From Phenylobacterium sp. (GTDB lineage Bacteria > Pseudomonadota > Alphaproteobacteria > Caulobacterales > Caulobacteraceae): a stretch of DNA of 64,000 bases. The position numbers and the translations under genes are program-made. The notes under the pieces are model-generated. The model did not search any database. It saw only the letters and a program-made list of their open reading frames with translations, and was not told where the DNA came from. Below are positions 22,803 through 30,662 of this stretch, piece by piece; the stretch's first letter is position 1, and each line of letters opens with the position of its first letter. The DNA is taken from positions 62,001 to 126,000 of the forward strand of contig NZ_JAUSCJ010000018.1 in the NCBI RefSeq assembly GCF_030651185.1. Direction: 5' to 3'.

Positions 22803-24938
22803 ATGCGAGGATTCGAGGCTCACATGCGCGCATTGCTCGATGACGGCCTCGATGAACTGGCCGCCAAGACCTACCAGGGGTTTCCCCAGCGGATGGCCAC
22901 AACCGCCATCGTCGCGGCCCTGGCCTCAAACCTGCTGCCCTGGCAGTCCTGCGCGCTCTTCCTCCTGGCCCAATCGATTTCCGAGGGCATCTGCCTGCTG
23001 GCCTCGCGCCGGCAATTCCTGGGCTTCAAGGCCAGCCCCCGTCGGCGGCTGATCCAACTCTCCACAGTCGGCTTCGGCTGCATCTCCTGGATGACCCTGG
23101 GCGCCCTGCTGTGGAGCAGCGGCACGGCGGCGGGCGCGGTCACCGGGATGACGCTGTGGCTGTCGGTGATCTTCTTCGCCCAGACCCACGCCTATCAGTC
23201 GCCCCTGGGCTTCGTGGTGGGGGGCGCCCTGCCCGGCGCCGGCATCCTGATCTGGTGCCTGGCCTTCGCCCCCAATCCCCTGAACATGCCCAAGCTCCCC
23301 GTGTTCGGCCTGATGATCATGTCCCTGGCCTTCGCCAGTGACGCGGTGGTCCGCACCCTGGCGGCCCGTCGCAAGTTCGAGGACGCCCAGGCCCGCCTGC
23401 GGACCTCCGAGCTTCAGTATCGGATGCTGGCCGACAACATTACCGACGTCATCGCCCTGAACGACCTGGACGGCGTCCGACGCTACCTGTCGCCCTCCAT
23501 CGAACGGGCCATGGGCTATTCGGTGGAAGAGTTGTTCGCCACCCACAACTACACCTACCTGCACCCTGACGACGCCACCTGGGTGCCCCGCGAACTGGCC
23601 GCCATGGTGGAACGCGGCGGCGAGATGACCCTGCAGTACCGGATCGTCCACAAGACCGGGCGCCCGGTGTGGGTGGAGACCAATTTCGGACTGGTCCAGG
23701 CCGGTGACGCAACTCAGATCATCTCGGTGTCGCGCCAGATCGACGCCCGCAAGGCCCTGGAGACCGAGCTGGTGGAGGCCCGTCAGCGGGCGGAGGACGC
23801 CGCCGCGGCCAAGTCCGACTTCCTGGCCAACATGACCCATGAGCTGCGCACGCCGCTCAACGCCATCGTCGGTTTCTCCGGGATCCTGCGCCGCTCCCCG
23901 CGCCTGGAGGCGCAGGACGCCCATCACGCGGCCCTGATCCACGACGCCAGCACCACCCTGCTGGAACTGGTCAACAGCGTGCTCGACTTCTCCCGCCTCG
24001 AGGCCGGCGCGGTGGAGGTGGAGGCCCGGCCCTTCGATCCCCACACCCCGGTCAGGGCCATCGCCGAGTTGATGACCGAGCAGGCGCGGGCCAGGGGCCT
24101 GACCCTGACCGTGGAGACCCGCGGCGAGATCGCCCCCCTGCTGGGGGACGCCTCGCGCATCCGCCAGGTGCTGCTGAACTTCGTCTCCAACGCCATCAAG
24201 TTCACGTCGGAGGGCGGCGTCACCCTGACCCTGATCCAGCAGGAGGTCGACAACGACTGCGGCCGGATGCGGGTGGAGGTGGCTGACACCGGGATTGGCG
24301 TCACGCCACAGCAGATCGAACTGCTTTTCGAGCGCTTCACCCAGGCCGACGCCTCGGTCTCTCGCCAGTACGGCGGCACCGGCCTTGGACTGGCCATCTG
24401 CAAGCGCACGGTCGAGCTGATGGGCGGGACCATCGGGGCCACCTCGGTCCCGGGCCAGGGCTCCACCTTCTGGTTCGAGCTTGTCCTGCCGCGCACCGAC
24501 GCCCTGGAGGACGAGACCGAAGCCGAGCCGGAGACCCTCGACCTGGAGGAACCTCTGCGCCTGCTGGTGGTGGAGGACGTTGCGGTGAATCGCGAGCTGA
24601 TCGCCGCCCTGCTGCGCCCCTTCGATGTCGTCATCGAGACCGCGGAGAATGGCGAACAGGCCCTGGCCAAGGTCCAGGACCAGGCCTTTGACCTGGTGCT
24701 GATGGACGTGCAGATGCCGGTGATGGACGGCCTGACCGCCACCCGCGCCATCCGCGCCCTGAATCTGCCCCGCCTGAAGGGGCTGCCGATCATCGCCATG
24801 ACCGCCAATGTCCTGCCCGACCAGGTCCAGAAGTGCCTCGACGCCGGCATGGACGACCACCTGGGCAAGCCCATCGAGCCCGCCCGCCTGCTGGCCGTGC
24901 TGTCGGAATGGCCGGGCCGGGCGCACGAGGTGGCTTAG
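22803..24938 (+). CDS. Membrane hybrid histidine kinase (PAS, HisKA, HATPase, receiver)
   Basis: A 711-residue sensor kinase. Residues about 30-180 contain five or six hydrophobic segments forming a membrane sensor. A PAS domain follows (about 200-325, including DNITDVIALNDLDGVRRYLSPS). The phosphoacceptor histidine is in NMTHELRTPLN near residue 345. The HATPase domain shows the N box (LNFVSNAIKFT), G1 (VADTGIGV) and G2 (GGTGLGLAICK). A receiver domain at about 580-700 has its aspartate in LVLMDVQMPVMDG and the KP motif GKPIEP. No response regulator or Hpt protein is adjacent, so its partner is unknown. Confidence 0.9.
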   Translation: MRGFEAHMRALLDDGLDELAAKTYQGFPQRMATTAIVAALASNLLPWQSCALFLLAQSISEGICLLASRRQFLGFKASPRRRLIQLSTVGFGCISWMTLGALLWSSGTAAGAVTGMTLWLSVIFFAQTHAYQSPLGFVVGGALPGAGILIWCLAFAPNPLNMPKLPVFGLMIMSLAFASDAVVRTLAARRKFEDAQARLRTSELQYRMLADNITDVIALNDLDGVRRYLSPSIERAMGYSVEELFATHNYTYLHPDDATWVPRELAAMVERGGEMTLQYRIVHKTGRPVWVETNFGLVQAGDATQIISVSRQIDARKALETELVEARQRAEDAAAAKSDFLANMTHELRTPLNAIVGFSGILRRSPRLEAQDAHHAALIHDASTTLLELVNSVLDFSRLEAGAVEVEARPFDPHTPVRAIAELMTEQARARGLTLTVETRGEIAPLLGDASRIRQVLLNFVSNAIKFTSEGGVTLTLIQQEVDNDCGRMRVEVADTGIGVTPQQIELLFERFTQADASVSRQYGGTGLGLAICKRTVELMGGTIGATSVPGQGSTFWFELVLPRTDALEDETEAEPETLDLEEPLRLLVVEDVAVNRELIAALLRPFDVVIETAENGEQALAKVQDQAFDLVLMDVQMPVMDGLTATRAIRALNLPRLKGLPIIAMTANVLPDQVQKCLDAGMDDHLGKPIEPARLLAVLSEWPGRAHEVA

Positions 24939-24943
24939 CTCCC

Positions 24944-25093
24944 AATTCCTCCCCCAGCGCGTAGCGCGCTCCGGGGGAGGTGGATCGTGGCCAAGGGCCG
25001 CGAGGCGGAGGGGGTTAGGCCCGTGGACGCGGCAAGGCCCTAGCCCCCTCCACCGCCTACGGCGGTCCCCCTCCCCCGATGGGGGCGGAATTT
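24944..25093. repeat. Dispersed palindromic repeat, family A (copy 1)
   Basis: GC-rich element starting AATTCCTCCCCC and ending GGGGGCGGAATT, containing CTCCGGGGGAGGTGGATC, GGCGGAGGGGGTTAG and CTAGCCCCCTCCACCGCC in inverted order. Related copies are at 41527-41700, 45147-45318 and 63636-63779. It lies between the kinase gene and lolA with no coding potential recognised. It probably folds into a long stem-loop in RNA. Confidence 0.75.
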
Positions 25094-25179
25094 GGAACGC
25101 CACGCGCCCTGACCCGTTCTCCCGCCCTATTGACGCCGCGCCGCCTCTATAGGTTTCTGCGCGAAATGGAGCCTGGTTG

Positions 25180-25824
25180 ATGACCCGACTGACCCGCCGC
25201 GCCCTGGCTCTGGGCCTGGCCGCCCTGCCGCTGCCGGCGCTCGCCGCCCGCCCGGCGATCGCCCCGCTGACGGCCGACGACCGCGTCCTGGTGGACAAGG
25301 CCGCGGCCTATCTGCAGGGCCTGACCGAGGCCAAGGGCCGCTTCGTCCAGACCGACGCCCGGGGGGTGAGCACCCAGGGGACCGTCTATCTGAAGCGCCC
25401 CGGCAAGGCCCGCTTCGCCTATGAGGCGCCCTCGGGCCTGCTGGTGGTGGCCGACGGGGCCAATGTCTCGGTGGCCGATTCGCGCCTGAAGACCTTCGAT
25501 CGCTATCCGCTGATGGCGACGCCGCTCTCCATCTTCCTCGCCCGTCAGATCAAGCTGGACCGGGGCGTGGTGATCAGCGACGTCACCCGCCTGGCCGACG
25601 GCTTCACGATCACCGCCCGCGACGGCAAGAAGCAGGCGGAGGGCCAGATCACCCTGACCTTCTCAAACAGCCCCATGGCCCTGATCGGCTGGACTGTGAG
25701 CGACGCCCAGGGCCAGGCGACCCGCATCCGCCTTAGCGGCCTGCAGCGCGCCTCCGGCCTTGCGCCGACCCTGTTCGTGCTCAACGACCCCCGCCCCAAA
25801 TCAGTGGGCCGCGCCAAAATGTGA
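25180..25824 (+). CDS. lolA: Outer-membrane lipoprotein carrier protein LolA
   Basis: Periplasmic chaperone of 214 residues that ferries lipoproteins from the LolCDE exporter to the outer membrane. The signal peptide covers residues 1-22 (RALALGLAALPLPALAA). The mature part has the LolA pattern: KAAAYLQGLTEAKGRFVQTDARG, GTVYLKRPGKARFAYEAPSGLLVVADG and a carboxy-terminal LNDPRP. The ATG at 25180 is used rather than the adjoining TTG. No lolB is seen. A candidate small RNA and terminator follow it before xthA. Confidence 0.9.
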   Translation: MTRLTRRALALGLAALPLPALAARPAIAPLTADDRVLVDKAAAYLQGLTEAKGRFVQTDARGVSTQGTVYLKRPGKARFAYEAPSGLLVVADGANVSVADSRLKTFDRYPLMATPLSIFLARQIKLDRGVVISDVTRLADGFTITARDGKKQAEGQITLTFSNSPMALIGWTVSDAQGQATRIRLSGLQRASGLAPTLFVLNDPRPKSVGRAKM

Positions 25825-25860
25825 CAATCAGACAACAGGCAACCTCGCTTATGAATCTGG

Positions 25861-25889
25861 TTGACATTTCTATTCTTCGTTGCATTAAT
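25861..25889 (+). promoter_or_regulatory. Promoter-like element for candidate small RNA
   Basis: TTGACA (25861-25866) is a perfect -35 hexamer. A 17-bp spacer leads to ATTAAT (25884-25889), four of six matches to TATAAT. It lies 37 bp after the lolA stop in a locally A/T-richer stretch, and transcription would begin near 25896. Confidence 0.5.
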
Positions 25890-25890
25890 G

Positions 25891-26008
25891 ACACGCATGG
25901 CGCCTGTGCGAGCGGGCGTGTTCCGTGCCGGAACCTATCCCCTCCCGGCGGCGGCATGAGAGACATCACTACGCCCGGGCTTTCTCCAGTGCCCGGGCGT
26001 TTTCTTTT
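25891..26008 (+). ncRNA. Candidate intergenic small RNA
   Basis: The stretch between lolA and xthA has a promoter-like element, two compact hairpins and a strong terminator. ACACGC (25891-25896) can pair with GCGTGT (25916-25921), and GTTCCG-TGC-CGGAAC (about 25920-25934) is a perfect 6-bp hairpin; the two stems compete at their border. A single-stranded CCTATCCCCTCCCGG region follows, resembling the exposed C-rich, Shine-Dalgarno-blocking loops of alphaproteobacterial regulatory RNAs. No reading frame with a ribosome site is evident. A long lolA 3' untranslated region ending at the same terminator is the main alternative. No known RNA family was recognised. Confidence 0.45.
25971..26008 (+). 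terminator. Rho-independent terminator before xthA
   Basis: ACGCCCGGGC (25971-25980) and GCCCGGGCGT (25991-26000) form a perfect 10-bp stem with a 10-nt loop, followed by TTTCTTTT. It should end either the candidate small RNA or the lolA transcript. Confidence 0.85.
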
Positions 26009-26035
26009 CCCGCAAAGCCCGGTTAAAGCCAGCGC

Positions 26036-26842
26036 ATGCGCCTCCGTCTCTGCACCTGGAATGTGAACTCCGTCCGCCTGCGCGCCGAGCAGGTCGCCCG
26101 CTTCGTCGACGAGCAGGCGCCCGATGTCCTGGCCCTGCAGGAAATCAAGTGCCAGGAGGGGGAGTTCCCCCGCCAGGCCTTCATCGACATGGGCCTGCCC
26201 CACATCAAGATCGCCGGCCAGAAGGGCTGGCACGGCGTCGCCATCGCCTCGCGCCTGCCCTTCGAGGAGGTCGCGCCCCTGGATGTCTGCCGCGAGGGCC
26301 ACGCCCGCTGCGTCTCGGCCAAGGTGGCCGGGGTGGAGATTCAGAACTTCTACATCCCGGCCGGCGGCGACGTTCCCGACCGCACGGTCAACGCCAAGTT
26401 CGACCACAAGCTGGACTTCTACGAGAAGCTCACCGTCGAGATGGCGCGCCGCGATCCCAAGGCGCCCCTGGCCATCGTCGGCGATCTGAACGTCGCGCCC
26501 GGCGAGTTTGACGTCTGGAGCCACAAGCAGATGTCGAAGATCGTCAGCCACACGCCTATCGAGCTGGAGGCCTTCGCCAAGCTGATGGCCGCCGGCCAGT
26601 TCACCGACCTGGTGCGCGAGGCCATCCCCGATCCGCAGAAGCTGTTCTCCTGGTGGAGCTACCGCGCCGCCGATTTCCGGGCCTCGAACCGCGGCCTGCG
26701 CCTGGACCATGTGCTGATCTCGCCCGGCTTGCGCGAAGCCGCGTTCCGGCAAGGGGCCGCCGCGGCCCGGGTCCACGACGACGTCCGTGAATGGGAACGC
26801 CCCAGCGACCACGCCCCGGTGAGCGCCGACTTCGGGCTTTAG
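26036..26842 (+). CDS. xthA: Exodeoxyribonuclease III
   Basis: Mg-dependent AP endonuclease and 3'-5' exonuclease of base-excision repair, 268 residues. Family motifs: LCTWNVNSVRLR (catalytic Asn), LQEIKCQEGEFP (metal-binding Glu), GGDVPDRTVNAKFDHKLDF, VGDLNVAPGEFDVW (Asp/Asn pair) and SDHAPVSADF at the carboxy end (catalytic His). Complete. There is no clear ribosome site in the 28 bases between the preceding terminator and the ATG, so the message may be nearly leaderless. The end overlaps the convergent vapC stop by 4 bp. Confidence 0.94.
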   Translation: MRLRLCTWNVNSVRLRAEQVARFVDEQAPDVLALQEIKCQEGEFPRQAFIDMGLPHIKIAGQKGWHGVAIASRLPFEEVAPLDVCREGHARCVSAKVAGVEIQNFYIPAGGDVPDRTVNAKFDHKLDFYEKLTVEMARRDPKAPLAIVGDLNVAPGEFDVWSHKQMSKIVSHTPIELEAFAKLMAAGQFTDLVREAIPDPQKLFSWWSYRAADFRASNRGLRLDHVLISPGLREAAFRQGAAAARVHDDVREWERPSDHAPVSADFGL

Positions 26843-27255
26843 CAGACGATCGTGTCGAGGTTGCCGGCTTCCCCGTAGGCCAGGAGCTTGCCGTCCCGGG
26901 TCATGACCCGGAGACCCGCTTCGCGAGCCGTCGCAGCGATAATTCGATCGGCCGGATCGTTCGGTGGCAAGCCCGGAAGCTGGGTCGAGGCGATCAACAG
27001 GCTGGGCGGCATGGTCGCGACCTCCAAGCCGATCCGCTCCACCGATAAATCCCACCAACGCGCCGGTGACATCGTCAAAGACAGCCGTCCCCGAGCGACA
27101 AGGAGGCCGATTTCCCACGCGCTGATCGGCGAAACCTGGGGCGCGGCCCCCGCCCTCCACAGATCGTCGAGCGCAACCCTGGCTCTATCTTCGATGGGCT
27201 CGGCTTGGGAGATCCATATGAGCGCGCAGGTATCCAGCAGGAGAGCTGCCGTCAC
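26839..27255 (-). CDS. vapC: VapC-family toxin (PIN ribonuclease)
   Basis: PIN-domain protein of 138 residues. The acidic site is visible: D in LLLDTCALIWI near residue 8, E in SAWEIG, and D in NDPADRIIAATA. VapC toxins cleave tRNA or rRNA when not held by their antitoxin. Translation starts at a GTG (27255) that overlaps the antitoxin stop as GTGA, the coupling usual for toxin-antitoxin pairs; a longer upstream frame is antitoxin sequence read out of phase. This LLLDT-ALIW group normally pairs with Phd/YefM-type antitoxins, which is not what is seen here. Confidence 0.85.
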   Translation of the reverse strand: MTAALLLDTCALIWISQAEPIEDRARVALDDLWRAGAAPQVSPISAWEIGLLVARGRLSLTMSPARWWDLSVERIGLEVATMPPSLLIASTQLPGLPPNDPADRIIAATAREAGLRVMTRDGKLLAYGEAGNLDTIVC

Positions 27256-27635
27256 TCGAACACCGAAGCCCATTCCGGATCGGCCGGTGCGGAGAGGTCG
27301 ACGCCCCTGGTCAGGCGAACCGTCCCCTTCATGGCGCCGTAGCCCGGAAAGCCGCCGGATCGCGGCGTAGCGCCGGCAGAGCCCCCTTTCAGCGGCTGGG
27401 TGCGGCGGAAGACCAACCGTTCCGCAGCCGTGTCGACCTGCTCGGTCATGTAGCCTGCGCGGAGCCATGTCTTGGTCATCGGATTGTTGGAGGGATTGTT
27501 GCTCCACCAAGCCGGATACTGCTTGGACGCCGGCAGCTTGAAGCCAAGAACTCGCTCGACCTCAGAGAACTTCACAGAGACACGGTCCCCGTGTTGGCCT
27601 TGCAGGAATGTCTCAAGCGGATCGTACTTGCCCAT
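27252..27635 (-). CDS. Antitoxin of the vapC pair, DUF7662-like with antitoxin tail
   Basis: A 127-residue protein encoded directly upstream of vapC. The amino-terminal part (MGKYDPLETFLQGQ, VSVKFSEVERVLGFKLP, WWSN, AWLRAG-like TWLRAGYMTEQVD) resembles the domain I recall as DUF7662. The carboxy end (GAMKGTVRLTRGVDLSAP then EWASVFE) resembles the tail by which many antitoxins block a PIN toxin. No AbrB, ribbon-helix-helix or Phd domain is seen. Start at 27635 with GAGGAGG seven bases before. It probably binds VapC and may autoregulate; the DUF label is from memory. Confidence 0.65.
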   Translation of the reverse strand: MGKYDPLETFLQGQHGDRVSVKFSEVERVLGFKLPASKQYPAWWSNNPSNNPMTKTWLRAGYMTEQVDTAAERLVFRRTQPLKGGSAGATPRSGGFPGYGAMKGTVRLTRGVDLSAPADPEWASVFE

Positions 27636-27701
27636 GGCGAAGCCTCCTCTTCAGGCTCACCGTAGAAGCAACTTTAAAGCTGTAAATACCTTTTAGATGC
27701 C

Positions 27702-27899
27702 TCACACCGGCGTCCCGTCCAGCAATATCCCCACCGCGATGCCGAAGCTGAACGCCATCAGCATCATCGCGCCGCCGGCCGTCAGGCCCGCGCCGAAGCC
27801 GTGGAGCAGGGCCAGTTGCTGTTGCGATCGCGGGCGGCGCCTGGGGAAGGCCGCGCCCCAGGCTTCGCGCCAGGGTCCCTTGGTCACCAGCCGTTCCAT
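27702..27899 (-). CDS. Small tail-anchored membrane protein, unknown
   Basis: A 65-residue frame with a basic amino half (REAWGAAFPRRRPRSQQQ) and one hydrophobic carboxy-terminal helix (about residues 36-60, GAGLTAGGAMMLMAFSFGIAVGILL). A GGAG site lies seven bases before the ATG. The length is short, but the composition, the ribosome site and its location between cenR and the toxin-antitoxin pair on the same strand support a real gene. The rest of the 27636-27982 gap shows nothing further. Confidence 0.5.
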   Translation of the reverse strand: MERLVTKGPWREAWGAAFPRRRPRSQQQLALLHGFGAGLTAGGAMMLMAFSFGIAVGILLDGTPV

Positions 27900-27982
27900 C
27901 GCCGCGCTCCGTGTCAGGAGCCCAGGATAGGCGCCGGCGATCTCAAACGAACCCGGTCAGGCGCCCAATCCGGGCGCGGGGC

Positions 27983-28669
27983 TCAAGGCGCCAGGCGGTA
28001 GCCGCCGGCCTCGGTCAGCAGCAGGCGCGCATTGCCGGGATCGGGCTCGATCTTCTGGCGCAGGCGGTAGACGTGGGTTTCCAGGGTGTGGGTGGTGACC
28101 CCGGCATTGTAGCCCCACACCTCGGCCAGCAGCTCCTCGCGGCTCACCGGCTTTTCGCCGGCCCGGTAGAGGTACTTCAGGATGTTGGTCTCTTTTTCCG
28201 TCAGCCGGATCTTCTTCTGATTGGCGTCCACCAGCATCTTGGCCGAGGGCCGGAACTCATAGGCGCCCAGGTGGAACACCGCCCCCTCCGACTGCTCATG
28301 GCTGCGCAGCTGCGAACGGATACGGGCCAGCAGGACGGCGAACTTGAAGGGCTTGGTGACGTAGTCGTTGGCCCCGGAATCGAGACCGCGGATAGCGTCG
28401 TCGTCGGTATCGGCGGCGGTCAGCATGATCACCGGGGAGGTCACCCCCTTGGCGCGCATCAGCTTGCACGCCTCCCGGCCGTCCATGTCGGGCAGGTCGA
28501 CGTCCAGCAGGATCAGGTCGGGGCGGGCTTCAACCGCCTGCCGCACCCCGTCTCCTGCGGTAGCCGCCTGGATGGCGGCGAATTCTTCGTGCAGTTCCAG
28601 TTGCTCGGCGAGTTCGCCGCGCAGATCATCATTGTCATCGACGACGAGTAGAGTCTTGCGTTGGGCCAT
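27983..28669 (-). CDS. cenR: OmpR-family response regulator, CenR-like
   Basis: A 228-residue regulator with an amino-terminal receiver (VVDDNDD, phosphoacceptor D56 in LLDVDLPDMDG, KPFK at the end) and a carboxy-terminal winged helix (about 130-228, RLTEKETNILKYLY and TTHTLETHVYRLRQKIE). CenR is the essential cell-envelope regulator of Caulobacter. Its known position a few genes from ntrZ and leuS near the origin matches this locus, which is the main reason for the symbol. Start at the ATG at 28669 (MAQRKTLLVV) rather than four codons upstream. The kinase partner, CenK, is not in view; the hybrid kinase at 22803 is not clearly related. Confidence 0.75.
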   Translation of the reverse strand: MAQRKTLLVVDDNDDLRGELAEQLELHEEFAAIQAATAGDGVRQAVEARPDLILLDVDLPDMDGREACKLMRAKGVTSPVIMLTAADTDDDAIRGLDSGANDYVTKPFKFAVLLARIRSQLRSHEQSEGAVFHLGAYEFRPSAKMLVDANQKKIRLTEKETNILKYLYRAGEKPVSREELLAEVWGYNAGVTTHTLETHVYRLRQKIEPDPGNARLLLTEAGGYRLAP

Positions 28670-28726
28670 GGGCGCGAACATGCACCGTGTTGGCGTCCTG
28701 CGCCAACCGCTCAGGGGGATTGAGAC

Positions 28727-29326
28727 GTGCTGTTCACGGCGATGTCAGACGGCCGGTTCGATCTCGCGGGCCGCGAAACCCGTTGCGCGCTCGGCAAGGG
28801 CGGGGTGATCCCGGCGGCCGACAAGCGCGAGGGGGACGGCTGTTCGCCCCTTGGGGTATGGCCGATCCGTCATGTCCTGTACCGCCCCGACCGCACCCCG
28901 GCGCCGCAGAGCCGCCTGCCGGTGAAGGCCCTCGCCCCCAATGACGGCTGGTGCGATGCGCCAGGCGATCCCAACTACAACCGGCCGGTCAGCCTGCCCT
29001 ACCCGGCCAGCGCCGAGCAGATGTGGCGAGAGGACAAGGTCTACGATTTCGTCCTGGTCCTGGCCCACAACGACGATCCGGTCGTGCCGCTGATGGGCTC
29101 GGCCATATTCCTGCACGTGGCGCGGCCCAACTGGGAGCCCACCGAGGGCTGCGTGGCCCTGCAGGCCTGGGACGTTCTGGAACTGATCGGCAAGGCCGAG
29201 CCAGGCTCGGCGATCTCCATCGTCGACGTCAACCCGCACCCGTTCCTGGACGCCATGGAGCATATGGACGAGGCGCGGAAGCCGCATCGGCCGACCTTGA
29301 ACGTCCTACCCCCGCGGACCAAATAG
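28727..29326 (+). CDS. L,D-transpeptidase (YkuD) family protein
   Basis: A 199-residue protein with the YkuD active site: H130 in IFLHVARP and nucleophile C142 in EGCVALQ, the HxxxxxxxxxxxGC arrangement that crosslinks peptidoglycan stems. GTG at 28727 is chosen because AGGGGGA lies seven bases upstream; an ATG follows at 28742. No signal peptide is present, unusual for a wall crosslinker, so either export is atypical or the enzyme has another role. It is divergent from cenR, with 57 bp between start codons. The end overlaps the convergent yggS stop by 21 bp. Confidence 0.8.
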   Translation: MLFTAMSDGRFDLAGRETRCALGKGGVIPAADKREGDGCSPLGVWPIRHVLYRPDRTPAPQSRLPVKALAPNDGWCDAPGDPNYNRPVSLPYPASAEQMWREDKVYDFVLVLAHNDDPVVPLMGSAIFLHVARPNWEPTEGCVALQAWDVLELIGKAEPGSAISIVDVNPHPFLDAMEHMDEARKPHRPTLNVLPPRTK

Positions 29327-29971
29327 GGCCGAGCCCACCCGCACGCTGGTGGCGCCGAACCGCACGGCGGTCTCGAAGTCGTCGCTCATCCCCATGGAGA
29401 GCTTTTCGATCCCGTTGCGGGCGGCGATCTTGGAAAGCAGGGCGAAGTGCGGCCCCGGCGGCTCCTGCGCGGGCGGAATGCACATCAGACCCTCGATCGT
29501 CAGGGCATGGGTGTCGCGGCAGGCGGCGATGAAGGCGTCGGCCTCGGCGGGGATCACCCCGGCCTTCTGCTCTTCCTCGCCGGTATTGACCTGCACATAG
29601 AGCCTGGGCGCCTTGCCCTGCTTCTGCATCTCGGCGGCGAGCGCCACCGCCAGCTTTTCGCGGTCCAGGGTCTCGATGACGTCGAAGAAGGCCACCGCCT
29701 CCTTGACCTTGTTGGTCTGCAACGGCCCGATCAAGCGCAGTTCGACGCCGTCGCGGTGGTTTTCCCAGGCCGCCATGGCGTCCTGCACCCGGTTCTCGCC
29801 GAACACCGCCTGGCCGGTCTCCTGGATCGTCGCCACCCGCTCCCAGGGCTGTTGCTTGGAGACCGCCACCAGGGTCACATCCCCCGGTTCGCGCCCGGAG
29901 GCCTTCGCCGCAACGGCGATACGGGCCAGGATGTCGGCGCGGGCGGCGGTGGGATCGAAGGAGCGGGTCAT
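29306..29971 (-). CDS. PLP homeostasis protein, YggS family
   Basis: A 221-residue single-domain fold-type III protein that binds pyridoxal phosphate and balances vitamin B6 pools. The PLP lysine is K39 in VAVSKQQP. Other family blocks: FGENRVQDA, LRLIGPLQTNK, VQVNTGEEEQKAG, GLMCIPP and LSMGMSDDFETAVRFGATSVRVGSALFG. Complete. The divergent thiE-like start is 16 bp away, so the two promoters must overlap the opposite genes' beginnings. Confidence 0.93.
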   Translation of the reverse strand: MTRSFDPTAARADILARIAVAAKASGREPGDVTLVAVSKQQPWERVATIQETGQAVFGENRVQDAMAAWENHRDGVELRLIGPLQTNKVKEAVAFFDVIETLDREKLAVALAAEMQKQGKAPRLYVQVNTGEEEQKAGVIPAEADAFIAACRDTHALTIEGLMCIPPAQEPPGPHFALLSKIAARNGIEKLSMGMSDDFETAVRFGATSVRVGSALFGPRG

Positions 29972-29987
29972 AGCTGGGTTCTGGACA

Positions 29988-30662
29988 GTGGCGCGGACGG
30001 GGGCCTGCTTACGGCGGCGCGCGCTTACGCGAAAGCCCCTGCCCCATCTGCTCTATTTCACCGATCCCGTCCGGACCCCCGATCCGGAGGCGATCGCGGC
30101 GCGCCTGCCGAAGGGTTCAGCCATCGTCTACCGGGCCTTCGGGTCGCCGGACGCCGACATCGTGGCCCTGAGGCTGAAGGCGATAGCCCGCCGGCGCGGC
30201 CTGACACTGCTGATCGGCGCCGACGAAAGCCTCGCCGCGCGGGTCGGCGCGGACGGCGTCCACCTGCCCGAGCGCCTGGCCTCCCACGCAGCGCGGATGA
30301 GGGCGCGACACCCCGGGTGGCTGATCACGGCCGCGGCCCACACCCCTCGCGCCGCGCGGGCGCAGGTCGACGCCGTGGTGGTCTCGGCGATCTTTCCGTC
30401 GAACAGCCCGTCGGCCGGCAAGCCGCTGGGGCCCATGCGCCTGGCCCAGATCGTCCGGATCAGCGGGTGTCCCGTCTACGCGTTGGGGGGCGTCAGCCAG
30501 ACCACCGCTGCACGGCTGTTAGCCACAGGGGTGGTCGGCATCGCCGGGGTGGAGGTGTTCCTTGCCTCCCCTGTCGAGAAGCGAACGGGGGAGGAAATAG
30601 AATCAAAAAAGCCGCCCAAAGGCGGCTCGTTTGATCGGTCCATCTTGACCCTTAGAACTTGA
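29988..30662 (+). CDS. Thiamine-phosphate synthase-like (ThiE/TenI fold) protein
   Basis: TIM-barrel protein of about 224 residues resembling the ThiE/TenI family: LLIGADESLAARVGADGVHLPE (phosphate and pyrimidine region), VSAIFPSNSPSAGKPLGP, YALGGVSQTTAARLLATGVVGIAGVEVF. ThiE joins thiazole and pyrimidine halves of thiamine; some related proteins only isomerise or lack activity. The start is uncertain: the GTG at 29988 fits. The last 30 or so residues, after EVFLASP, are encoded by a short palindromic repeat and the neighbour's terminator (ESKKPPKGGSF), so the natural end may have been extended by repeat insertion. Confidence 0.75.
   Translation: MARTGACLRRRALTRKPLPHLLYFTDPVRTPDPEAIAARLPKGSAIVYRAFGSPDADIVALRLKAIARRRGLTLLIGADESLAARVGADGVHLPERLASHAARMRARHPGWLITAAAHTPRAARAQVDAVVVSAIFPSNSPSAGKPLGPMRLAQIVRISGCPVYALGGVSQTTAARLLATGVVGIAGVEVFLASPVEKRTGEEIESKKPPKGGSFDRSILTLRT
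30565..30594. repeat. Short palindromic repeat inside thiE-like 3' end
   Basis: CCTCCCC (30565-30571) and GGGGGAGG (30587-30594) pair around GTCGAGAAGCGAAC. The CTCCCC/GGGGAGG arms match the cores of the family A elements, so it may be a shortened copy. Confidence 0.45.
30605..30626 (-). terminator. Rho-independent terminator of ntrZ
   Basis: On the minus strand GCCGCC-TTTG-GGCGGC is followed by six T residues (A-run at 30605-30610 on the plus strand). It lies 26 bp after the ntrZ stop and inside the convergent thiE-like reading frame. Confidence 0.85.

Noticed and set aside
22803..24938. Hybrid kinase as CenK, partner of CenR
   Set aside because: It is not adjacent, and no feature of its sequence links it to CenR.
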